Source: CAZEPJ01 sp964514105 (GTDB lineage: Bacteria; Desulfobacterota; Desulfocorpusculales; Desulfocorpusculum). From it: a DNA stretch of 15,221 nt. Shown here in pieces: positions 1-8,073 of the stretch. Position numbers and translations under genes: made by a program. Numbering within the stretch: the first letter of the stretch is position 1; every line of letters starts with the position of its first letter. Location: positions 1-15,221 of the forward strand of contig CAZEPJ010000088.1 of the NCBI GenBank assembly GCA_964514105.1. Reading direction: 5' to 3'. The notes beneath the pieces were generated by a model, which searched no databases, was not told the DNA's origin, and worked only from the letters and a program-made list of their open reading frames with translations.

Positions 1-345
<345 letters not shown>

Positions 346-431
346 ACAAGCCTTCATTATGGCCGTCATCCGCGATGGTGGAGACCTGAGCCAGATTCGA
401 TTGTCGAGAAACAGATCCATAGCGCATCGGT

Positions 432-551
432 TTTCCGGTGGTCATGGCGGAGGGGAAACACCTGTTCTCATCCCGAACACAGAAGTTAAGCCCTCCTGCG
501 CCGATGGTACTGCTCTGGTGACGGAGTGGGAGAGTAGGACGCTGCCGGGAA
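432..551 (+). rRNA. rrf: 5S ribosomal RNA
   Basis: About 120 nt with the conserved 5S core (CCCGAACACAGAAGTTAAGC at 472-491 region) and the GATGGTACTGC segment of the loop E/helix IV side. The ends pair as helix I: TTTCCGG at 432-438 with CCGGGAA at 545-551. It lies 86 bases after the 23S end and is followed after a few bases by a strong terminator, so it is the last gene of the rRNA operon. The ends are set from helix I pairing and may be off by one or two bases. Confidence 0.97.
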
Positions 552-559
552 ACACATTG

Positions 560-594
560 AGGCCCGTCTCCTTAACGGAGGCGGGTCTTTTTTT
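560..594 (+). terminator. Intrinsic terminator of the rRNA operon
   Basis: A 12-bp stem (560-571 with 577-588, two G-T wobbles, including CCCGTCTCC pairing with GGAGGCGGG) closes a 5-base loop and runs directly into seven T residues at 588-594. It starts 9 bases after the 5S gene, as expected for the end of the rRNA operon. Confidence 0.93.
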
Positions 595-770
595 GTCCCT
601 GCTTGCGGGCCCTTTGGGCGGCGAGACGGCGGCAGGTGGATCGGACGCTTTTTCCTTTTGCAAATCAATGGCGCTCATGCTAGCGTTTTCGGAAACTTAC
701 ACAGGCGATGCCGTCGGCGCTGTCGGCTTGCGCGAGGCCATCGCCGCCTAGATGCCAGGAGGGCCAGCCC

Positions 771-1520
771 ATGTCCGGACACTCCAAGTGGGCGAGCATC
801 AAGCACAAGAAGGCCGCCGTCGACGCCAAGCGGGGAAAGATCTTCACCAAGATCATCAAGGAGATCATGGTCTCCGCCCGGCTCGGCGGCGGGGACCCCG
901 ACGGAAATGCCCGGTTGCGGCTGGTCATCGACAAGGCCAAGTCCGTCAACATGCCCAAGGAGAACATCGAGCGGGCCATCAAGAAAGGGACCGGGGAGCT
1001 GGCGGGGAGCTCCTACGAGGAATTTCTGTACGAGGGGTACGGCCCGGGCGGGGTCGCCGTGCTGGCGGAGGTCATGACGGATAACCGCAACCGGGCGGTG
1101 GGAGAGATCCGCCACATCTTCACCAAGAACAACGGAAAGCCCGGAGAGGCAGGGTCGGTGGCCTGGATGTTCGAGAAAAAAGGGGTCATCCTCCTGGAGA
1201 AGAAGTCCGTGGAGGAAGAAACCCTCATGGAGGTCGCCCTGGATGCGGGCGCCGAGGACGTGCGGGAGGAGGATGAGGTCTGGGAGGTTCACGTCAAGCC
1301 AGGGGAATTCGAGGCGGTCAAGCGAGCCTTGACCGCCCGGGGGCTTCATGTGCTCTCCGGCGAGGTCTCCATGGTGCCCCGGAACACCATCCGCCTGGAG
1401 GGCAAGGAGGCCGAGCAGATGCTGAGGCTCATGATGGCGCTGGAGGACAATGACGACGTCCAGAACGCTTACGCCAATTTCGATATTCCCCAGGAGATCA
1501 TGGAGCAGATTTCGGGGTGA
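771..1520 (+). CDS. yebC: YebC/PmpR family translation/regulatory factor
   Basis: A 249-residue protein, the usual length of the YebC/TACO1 family. The N-terminus carries the family signature SGHSKWASIKHKK followed by a Lys/Arg-rich helix (AAVDAKRGKIFTKIIKEI), and the middle holds the conserved LYEGYGPGG-type segment (here FLYEGYGPGGVAVLAE, residues about 84-99) and MTDNRNR. Family members were first described as DNA-binding regulators (PmpR) and more recently as ribosome-associated factors that ease translation of difficult stretches such as polyproline; the sequence does not settle which role applies. The start is chosen at ATG 771, with AGGAGG at 757-762 and 8 bases of spacing; longer readings upstream lose the family N-terminus. 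It lies directly before ruvCAB, a widespread neighbourhood, but here a minus-strand tRNA separates it from ruvC. A GC-rich dyad (GGCGATG 704-710 with CATCGCC 739-745) lies in its leader. Confidence 0.96.
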   Translation: MSGHSKWASIKHKKAAVDAKRGKIFTKIIKEIMVSARLGGGDPDGNARLRLVIDKAKSVNMPKENIERAIKKGTGELAGSSYEEFLYEGYGPGGVAVLAEVMTDNRNRAVGEIRHIFTKNNGKPGEAGSVAWMFEKKGVILLEKKSVEEETLMEVALDAGAEDVREEDEVWEVHVKPGEFEAVKRALTARGLHVLSGEVSMVPRNTIRLEGKEAEQMLRLMMALEDNDDVQNAYANFDIPQEIMEQISG

Positions 1521-1535
1521 AGCGGGGGGGAGATC

Positions 1536-1612
1536 TGGTGCGCCCGAAAGGATTCGAACCTTCGACCCCAGCATCCGGAGTGCTGTGCTCTATCCAACTG
1601 AGCTACGGGCGC
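1536..1612 (-). tRNA. tRNA-Arg, anticodon CCG
   Basis: On the minus strand the 77-nt cloverleaf reads with acceptor GCGCCCG at the 5' end (1612-1606) pairing with CGGGCGC at the 3' end, then discriminator A and an encoded CCA (TGG at 1536-1538 on the plus strand). The D arm begins TAGCTCAG, the anticodon stem is CAGCA/TGCTG around the 7-base loop CTCCGGA, giving anticodon CCG for Arg codon CGG, and the T arm contains GGTTCGAATCC. The gene converges with yebC, whose stop is only 15 bases away, and diverges from ruvC. Its promoter is visible immediately upstream on the same strand. Confidence 0.97.
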
Positions 1613-1622
1613 ACCCCTTATT

Positions 1623-1651
1623 TTTCTATCACAACGGTCCGGCCTTGACAA
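1623..1651 (-). promoter_or_regulatory. Sigma70-type promoter of tRNA-Arg
   Basis: Read on the minus strand: -35 TTGTCA (1651-1646), a 17-base spacer, and -10 TAGAAA (1628-1623) preceded by TG one base upstream, an extended -10. Transcription would start near 1616, a few bases before the mature tRNA 5' end at 1612. The spacing and position fit well; this is a sequence prediction. Confidence 0.7.
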
Positions 1652-1695
1652 TCCATTCCAGAAGTCCGCGTCCCTCTGCCCAGAGCCCCTCCCCC

Positions 1696-2190
1696 ATGCT
1701 GGTTCTGGGGGTGGATCCTGGTTCGGATCGCACGGGCTTTGGCTTGGTGTCCATCCACAAGGGGACGCTGGGGCACGTGGCCCACGGCGTGATCGCCGCC
1801 GGATCGAAGCGGCCCCTTCCCCAGCGGCTGCAGAGGATCTATCTGGGGATCGACGAGCTGATCCGCACCTATCGACCGGACGGTGTGGCCGTGGAGGCCA
1901 TCTTCCATGCCCGCAATGCACGCAGCTCCTTGATCCTGGGCCACGCCAGGGGGGTGGTGCTGCTGGCTGCGGCCAACGGGGGGGTGGCGGTGCACGAGTA
2001 CAGCGCCCTGGCGGTCAAGCAGGCCCTGACGGGGTACGGACATGCGGACAAAGCCCAACTGGGCTACATGGTTCAGAGGCTGCTGGGGATCGACAATCTC
2101 TCTTCCGTCGATGCCTCCGACGCCCTGGCCGTCGCCATCTGCCACGCCCACGCATTCCGCACCATGAACAAGCTGCAGGAGCCGTCATGA
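1696..2190 (+). CDS. ruvC: Holliday junction resolvase RuvC
   Basis: Crossover junction endonuclease that nicks Holliday junctions symmetrically, working with the RuvAB motor. The 164-residue length is normal. The four acidic metal ligands of the RNase H-like fold are all present: D7 in GVDPG, E67 in AVEAIF, and D139 and D142 in DASDALAVAICH. The start is chosen at ATG 1696 because family proteins begin a few residues before the first catalytic Asp; the open frame continues upstream through the antisense tRNA, which cannot be coding. No good ribosome binding site precedes this ATG. The stop overlaps the ruvA start by 4 bases (ATGA at 2187-2190). The 83-base gap to the tRNA must hold the promoter if ruvC is not transcribed through from yebC; I could not identify a convincing one. 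Confidence 0.96.
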   Translation: MLVLGVDPGSDRTGFGLVSIHKGTLGHVAHGVIAAGSKRPLPQRLQRIYLGIDELIRTYRPDGVAVEAIFHARNARSSLILGHARGVVLLAAANGGVAVHEYSALAVKQALTGYGHADKAQLGYMVQRLLGIDNLSSVDASDALAVAICHAHAFRTMNKLQEPS

Positions 2191-2798
2191 TCGCCTGGAT
2201 TCGAGGCAAACTCCTGGAGAAGGAGATGGAGGGCGTGGTCGTGGACGTCCAAGGGGTGGGTTACCGGCTGTACACCTCTCTCCACACCTTCTATGATCTG
2301 CCCGACCCGGGCGAGGATGTGGCCCTCCGGGCCCAGATGGTGGTCCGCGACGACGCCATCCACCTCTACGGATTTCTCACCGAGGCGGAGCGGGAGGCGT
2401 TCCGGTCCCTGATCGGCGTTTCCGGCATCGGGCCCAGGCTGGCCAGGAACATCCTCTCGGGCATTCGGGCCGAGGAACTGGCAATGGCCGTCCGCGACGG
2501 GAACGGGGGAAGGCTTCAGGCCATCCCCGGCGTGGGCAAGCGCATGGCCGAACGGATCCTCCTGGAGCTCCAGGGCAAGATGGCGCACCTGGCCTCGCCG
2601 GAGGTCGCGCGGGTGGGGCCCGGGGGCCCGGGGGGCCGGGACGAGGCCATCGAGGAGGACGTGTTGTCCGCCCTGTCCCACCTGGGGTACCGCAAGGCGG
2701 AGATCTCCAAGGTGCTTCCCGCGGCCCGCGAGGCCGTGGCGGGTGAGTTGACGCTGGAGGCGTGGGTCCGGGAGACGCTGAGGCTCCTGGCCAGGTGA
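2187..2798 (+). CDS. ruvA: Holliday junction branch migration protein RuvA
   Basis: DNA-binding subunit that forms tetramers on Holliday junctions and loads the RuvB motor. It has 203 residues, the normal length, starting MIAWIRGKLLEKE with the OB-fold N-terminal domain (about 1-63). Two helix-hairpin-helix motifs follow, VSGIGPRLARNIL (about 74-86) and IPGVGKRMAERIL (about 112-124). The C-terminal domain III (about 153-203, ALSHLGYRKAEISKVL) contacts RuvB and is joined by a Gly/Pro-rich linker. Start ATG overlaps the ruvC stop, showing translational coupling, and ruvB follows after 34 bases. Confidence 0.97.
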   Translation: MIAWIRGKLLEKEMEGVVVDVQGVGYRLYTSLHTFYDLPDPGEDVALRAQMVVRDDAIHLYGFLTEAEREAFRSLIGVSGIGPRLARNILSGIRAEELAMAVRDGNGGRLQAIPGVGKRMAERILLELQGKMAHLASPEVARVGPGGPGGRDEAIEEDVLSALSHLGYRKAEISKVLPAAREAVAGELTLEAWVRETLRLLAR

Positions 2799-2832
2799 GG
2801 ACCCGCAGTCATCGAGAGAACGGGGGGCGGCG

Positions 2833-3861
2833 GTGGAACGTCTCATCTCTCCCGTGTGCCAGGAGGGCGACGCCGGGTTCGAAGTGAGCCTGCGCCCCAA
2901 GCGGCTGACGGAGTACATCGGACAGAGGCGGCTGAAGGACAACCTGGCCGTGTTCGTCCAGGCGGCCCGCGAGCGAGGGGAACCCTTGGACCATTGCCTG
3001 TTCTATGGCCCCCCGGGGTTGGGGAAGACCACCCTGGCCCACATCATCGCCCAGGAGATGGGGGTCCAGGTCCGGGCCACCTCGGGGCCGGCGGTGGAGC
3101 GGGCGGGAGACCTGGCGGCCATCCTCACCAACCTGGAGGACCGGGACGTCCTGTTCATCGACGAGATCCACCGGCTCAATGCCACGGTGGAGGAGACCCT
3201 GTACCCGGCGATGGAGGACTTCCGACTCGACCTGGTCATCGGCCAGGGCCCCAGCGCGCGGACGGTGAGGCTCGACCTGCCCCGGTTCACCCTCGTGGGG
3301 GCCACCACGAGGACGGGGCTCCTCACCTCTCCTCTGCGGGACCGTTTCGGCATCTCTGCGCGCCTGGAGTTCTACAATGAAGAGGAACTCCTGCAGATCG
3401 TCCTGCGCTCGGTGAAGATCATGGGTGTCTCGGTGGAGCTGGAGGGGGCAAGGGAGATCGCGCGCCGGTCCCGGGGGACCCCCCGGGTGGCCAATCGGCT
3501 GCTGCGCAGGGTGCGGGACTTCGCTCAGGTGGAGGGTGGCGGGGCCATCAGCCGGGAGACGGCTTCCAAGGCCCTGGAGAGGCTGGATGTCGACCCCAGA
3601 GGCCTCGAGGCCATGGACAAGCACATCCTTCGCACCATAATGGAGCGCTTCGGCGGCGGGCCGGTGGGCATCGACACCCTGGCGGCGGTGGTGAGCGAGC
3701 AGAAGGATACCATTGAGGAGGTCTACGAGCCCTACCTGCTCCAGATGGGATTCCTCCACCGCACCCCCAGGGGGCGGGTCGCCACGCCGGAGGCATACCG
3801 CCACATGGGGATCCCCGCACCGGCGGTCCTTCAGGAGCGCCTCTTTCGGGACGAGACATGA
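2833..3861 (+). CDS. ruvB: Holliday junction branch migration ATPase RuvB
   Basis: AAA+ hexameric motor that drives branch migration together with RuvA. The 342-residue protein carries Walker A GPPGLGKTT (59-67), Walker B LFIDEIH (106-112 region, D110 and E111), sensor 1 VGATTR (155-160), the arginine-finger segment SPLRDRFG (166-173) and sensor 2 GTPRVANRLLRRVRDFA in the lid, followed by a winged-helix C-terminal domain ending near RTPRGR. The start is a GTG at 2833 with a G-rich stretch (GGGGGGCGG) just upstream; family members begin with a similar short lead before the RPKRLTEYIGQ segment. The stop overlaps queH by 4 bases (ATGA). Confidence 0.97.
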   Translation: MERLISPVCQEGDAGFEVSLRPKRLTEYIGQRRLKDNLAVFVQAARERGEPLDHCLFYGPPGLGKTTLAHIIAQEMGVQVRATSGPAVERAGDLAAILTNLEDRDVLFIDEIHRLNATVEETLYPAMEDFRLDLVIGQGPSARTVRLDLPRFTLVGATTRTGLLTSPLRDRFGISARLEFYNEEELLQIVLRSVKIMGVSVELEGAREIARRSRGTPRVANRLLRRVRDFAQVEGGGAISRETASKALERLDVDPRGLEAMDKHILRTIMERFGGGPVGIDTLAAVVSEQKDTIEEVYEPYLLQMGFLHRTPRGRVATPEAYRHMGIPAPAVLQERLFRDET

Positions 3862-4463
3862 GGGTGCTTCTGCATATCTGCTGCGCCAACTGTGCCGTGT
3901 ACCCGGTCGAACGGCTCCGGGGGCTGGGGTACGAAGTCCGGGGCCTTTTTTGGAACCCCAATATCCAGCCCTATCAGGAGTATCTTCGCCGGAGAGGGGC
4001 CGTGGAGGTCCTGGCAAAGGCCATGGATCTGCCCGTCATCTTCATGGACGACTACCCCTTGGAGGAGTTCTTCCGGCGTGCGGCCTTCCGGGAGGGACAG
4101 CGCTGCCGGCTGTGCTACCAGTGGCGCCTGGAGAGGGCGGCCCGGGTGGCCCGCCGGGGGCGCTGCGACGCCTTCACCACCACCCTGCTGTTCAGCAAAC
4201 GCCAGCGCCATCCATGGGTTCGGGAGGCTGCCGAGGCCGAGGCCGCATCGCGGGGCGTGCCCTTTCTCTACGAGGATTTCCGAATGGGCTGGGATCGGGG
4301 CAGCCGGCGGGCCAGGGAACTGGGCCTGTACCGCCAGGCTTACTGCGGGTGCGTGTACAGCGAGCGCGATCGATTCCGGCCCCGGGGTGGGGACCCGGTG
4401 GAACCCGGCCACGGGACGGAAGGCGAATCGGACGCCGGCCCGGGACATGCCGGAATTGTGTGA
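3858..4463 (+). CDS. queH: Epoxyqueuosine reductase QueH
   Basis: QueH (DUF208) carries out the last step of queuosine synthesis, reducing epoxyqueuosine to queuosine in tRNA; it is an unrelated replacement for QueG. The 201-residue protein shows the family cysteine sets: HICCANC at 6-12 (C8, C9, C12), CRLC at 83-86, and YCGC at 162-165, which bind an Fe-S cluster and a nearby iron in characterised members. The FWNPNIQP motif (31-38), MDDYP and the YCGCVYSERDR block are also typical. The C-terminal tail from about residue 175 is Gly/Pro/Glu-rich and looks disordered. Its ATG lies in the ruvB stop, so it is co-translated with the recombination genes; the link is transcriptional, not functional as far as is known. 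Confidence 0.95.
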   Translation: MRVLLHICCANCAVYPVERLRGLGYEVRGLFWNPNIQPYQEYLRRRGAVEVLAKAMDLPVIFMDDYPLEEFFRRAAFREGQRCRLCYQWRLERAARVARRGRCDAFTTTLLFSKRQRHPWVREAAEAEAASRGVPFLYEDFRMGWDRGSRRARELGLYRQAYCGCVYSERDRFRPRGGDPVEPGHGTEGESDAGPGHAGIV

Positions 4464-4555
4464 AATCCGCCACACCCATGGAGGGCAAGTGTTGCGTTTG
4501 GCCAACATCCCAATCCACGATTTGACGGCGGCGCTTCCATGATCTCCCATCCGAA

Positions 4556-4592
4556 TGCCATAAGATATTGAAATTGTGTTACAAATAATTCT
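4556..4592 (+). promoter_or_regulatory. AT-rich candidate promoter/operator region before lpxC
   Basis: Between queH and lpxC a short patch is strongly AT-rich against a very GC-rich background. It holds a -10-like AATAAT (4584-4589) and a small dyad TTGT-gtt-ACAA (4574-4584). No well-spaced -35 matches the -10, so the exact start site cannot be assigned. A hairpin in the leader, CTCCCA (4631-4636) with TGGGAG (4645-4650), lies 21 bases before the start codon. Confidence 0.35.
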
Positions 4593-4671
4593 TCGCGGGA
4601 CGCCGGCTTCTTGGCCGTGCTGGCATGATCCTCCCAAGAAAGGATGGGAGACTGACCTGGCAGGGGGGCGC

Positions 4672-5604
4672 ATGCATCGACAGCGGACGTTGAACGAGAC
4701 GGTGACCTGCCGGGGGCTAGGGCTTCATTCGGGAAAGGTGATCCGAATGAGGATCCATCCGGCCCCCGAGGATCACGGCATCGTGTTCGTCCGCACGGAC
4801 GTCGGGCGGCGCGTCCGCATCCCCGCGCGGTTGGACTCGGTGGTGGATACGACCCTGGCCACCACCTTGGGGCGAGACGGTGTCGTCGTCTCCACGGTGG
4901 AGCACTTCCTGTCGGCCTGCGCGGGCATGGGGGTGGACAACGCCTTGGTGGAGCTCGATGGGCCGGAAGTGCCCATCATGGATGGGAGCGCAGCCCCATT
5001 CGTCTACCTGCTCAGGAGCGCGGGCACGCGCCAGCAGCTTCGGGGCAAGCGTTTCTTCGTCATCCGGCGGCCATTCCATCTGGCGGAAGGGGACAAACGG
5101 GTCTGCGTCCTCCCCGCCAGGGAGCTCAAGATCAGCTTCACCATCCGGTTCCCGCACCCCCTGATTCAGGATCAGTTTCTTCGCTTCTCCTTCTCTGATC
5201 ACGCCTACGACCGGGAGATCTGCAAGGCCAGGACGTTCGGGTTTCTCAGGGAGGTGGAGGCCATGAAGGGTCAGGGCTACGCCCTGGGCGGGTCGTTGGA
5301 CAACGCGGTGGTGCTGGACGAGTTCCGCGTGCTCAACGAGGACGGATTGCGCTACCAGGACGAGTTCGTGCGCCACAAGATCCTAGACTCCCTGGGCGAT
5401 CTGTCCCTGCTGGGCATGCCCGTGATCGGGCACTTCGTGGCCTACAAGGCCGGACACACACTGAATCATCGGCTCATGTTGAGGGTCCTGAGCGACCCCG
5501 ACGGGTGGCGCATCCAGACGTTTCCCTCCACCGAGGAGGCCATGAAGGCTCCGTTTCGCCTTCCCCGCGTGGGCCTCCTGGATGTGGTTCCCGCCACGGC
5601 CTGA
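4672..5604 (+). CDS. lpxC: UDP-3-O-acyl-N-acetylglucosamine deacetylase LpxC
   Basis: Zinc amidase that catalyses the committed step of lipid A synthesis, in the cytoplasm; its presence means an LPS outer membrane. The 310-residue protein starts MHRQRTLNETV with the family N-terminal block GLGLHSG (15-21). Zinc ligands H78 (VEHFLSA), H235 and D239 (HKILD) are present, along with catalytic-site E77 and the general acid H262 in the AGHTLNH segment. The start at ATG 4672 matches the family N-terminus and is preceded by a run of Gs (4663-4668); the reading frame stays open 96 bases further upstream, but that part resembles nothing in the family. It stands alone, away from the usual cell-division or lipid A gene clusters. 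Confidence 0.96.
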   Translation: MHRQRTLNETVTCRGLGLHSGKVIRMRIHPAPEDHGIVFVRTDVGRRVRIPARLDSVVDTTLATTLGRDGVVVSTVEHFLSACAGMGVDNALVELDGPEVPIMDGSAAPFVYLLRSAGTRQQLRGKRFFVIRRPFHLAEGDKRVCVLPARELKISFTIRFPHPLIQDQFLRFSFSDHAYDREICKARTFGFLREVEAMKGQGYALGGSLDNAVVLDEFRVLNEDGLRYQDEFVRHKILDSLGDLSLLGMPVIGHFVAYKAGHTLNHRLMLRVLSDPDGWRIQTFPSTEEAMKAPFRLPRVGLLDVVPATA

Positions 5605-5627
5605 GCCGTTCTCCCTCCCCCGCGATC

Positions 5628-5657
5628 TTGTCAAAGCTCAAGACCGTGCAGTACAAT
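5628..5657 (+). promoter_or_regulatory. Sigma70-type promoter of the histidine kinase gene
   Basis: -35 TTGTCA (5628-5633), 18-base spacer, -10 TACAAT (5652-5657). The start point would fall near 5664, so a translation start at the TTG at 5662 is unlikely unless leaderless. The box sequences are close to consensus in an otherwise GC-rich stretch. Confidence 0.6.
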
Positions 5658-5751
5658 AGCCTTGCCTTCCCATCATGAGGGTCGGGATTACCTGAAGCGG
5701 AAGAGGGCTCTTCCTGCCCCGGCGGATCCAACCCCTGCAAGAGGCCTTCCA

Positions 5752-7989
5752 GTGGCCCCGGAGGCATCATTCCCCTTGCCCGCGGACTGGGCTGAGCAGA
5801 GAAGGAGGAGGCGCGAGCGCCTCCTGATGGTGGTCATCGCCCTGGCCCTGGTGGGCACCACGGCCCTGGCCGTCTACCTCTCGGGACCCAAGACGCTGGT
5901 CTCCCTGGCCAGCAACATCCTGATCTTTGGCCTCCTGTCCCTCAACGTGGTGCTCATCCTCCTGCTCCTCTTTCTGGTGGTGAGGAACCTCGTCAAGCTG
6001 TTGTTCGAGCGGCGCAAGGGGATCTTCGGGGCCAAGCTGCGCACCAAGTTCGTGGTGGCCTTCGTGGGGTTTTCCGTCGTCCCCGCCGTGCTGCTCTTCC
6101 TGGTGGCCATCTCCTATATCGGCATGAGCACGGACCTGTGGCTCAGCAATCAGATCGAGCAATCCTTGCAGGTATCCCGGGAGATCGCCGACGCCCTGGG
6201 GCAGCAGCGAAGCCAGGAGAGCCTGGCGTTCGCGCGGCATGTGAGCAGCTCCCTGGCAAGGGGGGAGATGGGCACCCGAAAGGCCTTGGAGGGGCTCAAG
6301 GGGATCGTGGAGGGCAAGCGGCGGGAGTACCAACTGGACTTCCTGGTCATCTACGCCGCCGACATGGAGCCCATTGCCGAGGCGTTCTCCACGCGGGTGA
6401 GCGGGGAACTGCAATCGTCCGTGCGGGAGGCCATCCCCCTGCGCCGCGTCATGAGGGGGCAGGAGCTGACCCGTCAGCGCAAGCTCGCCACGGAGGAGGT
6501 CATCGAGGGGTTCGTCCCCCTGTATTCCAGCTACGACCCCAAGGACGTGGCGGGCGTGGTGGGCGCGGGGTACCTGGTCCCGCGCACCCTGGGCGAGCAG
6601 ATGGCGGCCATTTCCCAGACCCACGAGCAGTACCGGCAGTTGGTCAGCCAGAAAGGGCCCATCGAGCTCAACTACTACATCCTGCTCACGGTCGTGCTCC
6701 TGGTCATCCTTTTTCTCTCCTCTTGGTTCGGCTTCTACCTGGCCAAGCAGATCACCATCCCCCTCCAGGCGCTGGCGGAGAAGACCCAGGATGTGGCCCT
6801 GGGGAGACTGGACTTCCAGCTCGATGCCCTGGCCCGAGACGAGGTGGGGACTCTGGTGGAATCCTTCAACCGAATGACCCAGCAGTTGAAGAAGAGCCAG
6901 CAGGCCCTGGAAGCCTCCCACAGGGAGCTGGAGCGGGCCACTCTACAGTCCGACCAGCGCCGCCGGTACATGGAGATCGTCCTGCGCAACATCGCCGCCG
7001 GCGTGGTCTCCCTGGACGAGGAGAATCGGATCACCACAGTCAACCGCTCCGCGGAACAGATGCTGGGCATTCGATGGGACAGGGTCGTGCAGCGTCCGTT
7101 GGAGGAGATCATTGACGAGGAACAAGCCGCCCTGGTTCGGTCCCTGGTCGACGACCTGAGGCGCAGCGGCAAGGAGTCTCTCCAGCAGGAGATCCACACC
7201 CGTCTCGGAGGCCGGGTCCTGGACCTGGAGGCGAACATCACCCTGCTGCGGGACGACGAGGGGGGGTACCTGGGAATGGTCGTCGTCCTGGACGACCTCA
7301 CCGAACGGCTCAAGGCCCAGAGGATGATGGCGTGGAAGGAGGTGGCCCGGCGCATCGCCCACGAGATCAAGAACCCGCTGACGCCCATCAAGCTCTCGGC
7401 CGAGCGGCTCCGCAAACGCTACCTCCCCGGGCTCGGAGAAGACGGGGGGGTCCTCAACGAGTGCACGGACACCATCGTGGAGCAGGTCGATCACCTTCAG
7501 GAGCTGGTGAGCGAGTTCCAGCGCTTTGCCAGGATGCCCGAGGCGCATCCCGTGCCGCAGGACCTCAACCAGATCGTCCAGGATGTCCTGGTCCTTTACC
7601 GGGAAAACCATCCCGCGGTCAAGGTGCAAGCCGAACTGGCCGGGGAGGTCCCCGTGGTGCCCCTGGATCGGGAACAGATTCAACGGGTGCTCATCAACCT
7701 GCTCAACAACGCCCTGGCCGCACTGCCCGAGGAAGGGGGCCGCATCCAGATCAGGACCGGCTACAACAAGGCCCTGCGGGTGGTCCGTCTGGAGATCGCC
7801 GACAATGGGCCGGGCATTCCGCCATCGGACAAGGGGCGGTTGTTCGAACCGTACTTCTCCACCAAGGAAGCGGGCACGGGCCTGGGCCTGACCATCGTGC
7901 GGTCCATCATCATGGACCACCGGGGGTACATCCGCGTCATGGACAATGAGCCCCGGGGGACGCGCTTTGTGATAGAGTTACCTCTCTGA
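5752..7989 (+). CDS. NtrY-like membrane sensor histidine kinase
   Basis: Sensor kinase of a two-component pair with the sigma54 activator that follows. With the GTG start at 5752 it has 745 residues. Three N-terminal membrane segments (about 24-43, 56-78, 100-123) lead to an extracytoplasmic sensor region (about 124-308), a fourth segment (308-331), a HAMP domain (331-383), a PAS domain (about 405-520), the HisKA domain with phospho-acceptor H537 in AHEIKNPLTPIKLSAERL, and the HATPase domain with N-box LINLLNNAL (648-656), DNGPGIP (684-690) and GTGLGL (708-713). This order is that of NtrY. The frame is open back to a TTG at 5662, but that codon has no ribosome binding site and lies beside the predicted transcription start; GTG 5752 has AAGAGG at 5739-5744 with 7 bases spacing. 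The start is therefore a choice, not certain. The signal sensed is unknown. Confidence 0.93.
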   Translation: MAPEASFPLPADWAEQRRRRRERLLMVVIALALVGTTALAVYLSGPKTLVSLASNILIFGLLSLNVVLILLLLFLVVRNLVKLLFERRKGIFGAKLRTKFVVAFVGFSVVPAVLLFLVAISYIGMSTDLWLSNQIEQSLQVSREIADALGQQRSQESLAFARHVSSSLARGEMGTRKALEGLKGIVEGKRREYQLDFLVIYAADMEPIAEAFSTRVSGELQSSVREAIPLRRVMRGQELTRQRKLATEEVIEGFVPLYSSYDPKDVAGVVGAGYLVPRTLGEQMAAISQTHEQYRQLVSQKGPIELNYYILLTVVLLVILFLSSWFGFYLAKQITIPLQALAEKTQDVALGRLDFQLDALARDEVGTLVESFNRMTQQLKKSQQALEASHRELERATLQSDQRRRYMEIVLRNIAAGVVSLDEENRITTVNRSAEQMLGIRWDRVVQRPLEEIIDEEQAALVRSLVDDLRRSGKESLQQEIHTRLGGRVLDLEANITLLRDDEGGYLGMVVVLDDLTERLKAQRMMAWKEVARRIAHEIKNPLTPIKLSAERLRKRYLPGLGEDGGVLNECTDTIVEQVDHLQELVSEFQRFARMPEAHPVPQDLNQIVQDVLVLYRENHPAVKVQAELAGEVPVVPLDREQIQRVLINLLNNALAALPEEGGRIQIRTGYNKALRVVRLEIADNGPGIPPSDKGRLFEPYFSTKEAGTGLGLTIVRSIIMDHRGYIRVMDNEPRGTRFVIELPL

Positions 7990-8011
7990 GGCGGGGGCGG
8001 GGAGGAGGGCT

Positions 8012-8033
8012 GAGAATCAAGCCTTTTGATCTC
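8012..8033 (+). repeat. Small hairpin in the kinase-regulator gap
   Basis: GAG-a-ATCAA (8012-8020) pairs with TTGATCTC (8026-8033), with one bulged A and a 5-base loop. It sits in the 84-base gap between the kinase and the regulator. There is no T-run after it, so it is not a standard terminator; it could tune read-through or mRNA stability. Confidence 0.4.
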
Positions 8034-8073
8034 CTTGGCCTCGAGCCTGATCTTCCCCCTCGCAAGGACCGGC

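Noticed and set aside
359..751. An open frame through the 5S rRNA and terminator.
   Set aside because: It overlaps a 5S gene and its terminator; no coding features.
1645..1650. Consensus TTGACA on the plus strand before ruvC as a promoter.
   Set aside because: No -10 box follows at 16-18 bases (the position reads cgcgtc). The same bases form the -35 of the well-spaced minus-strand tRNA promoter.
4576..4671. Earlier start of lpxC in the same frame.
   Set aside because: The extension covers the AT-rich leader and hairpin and has no likeness to LpxC; the family N-terminus matches ATG 4672.
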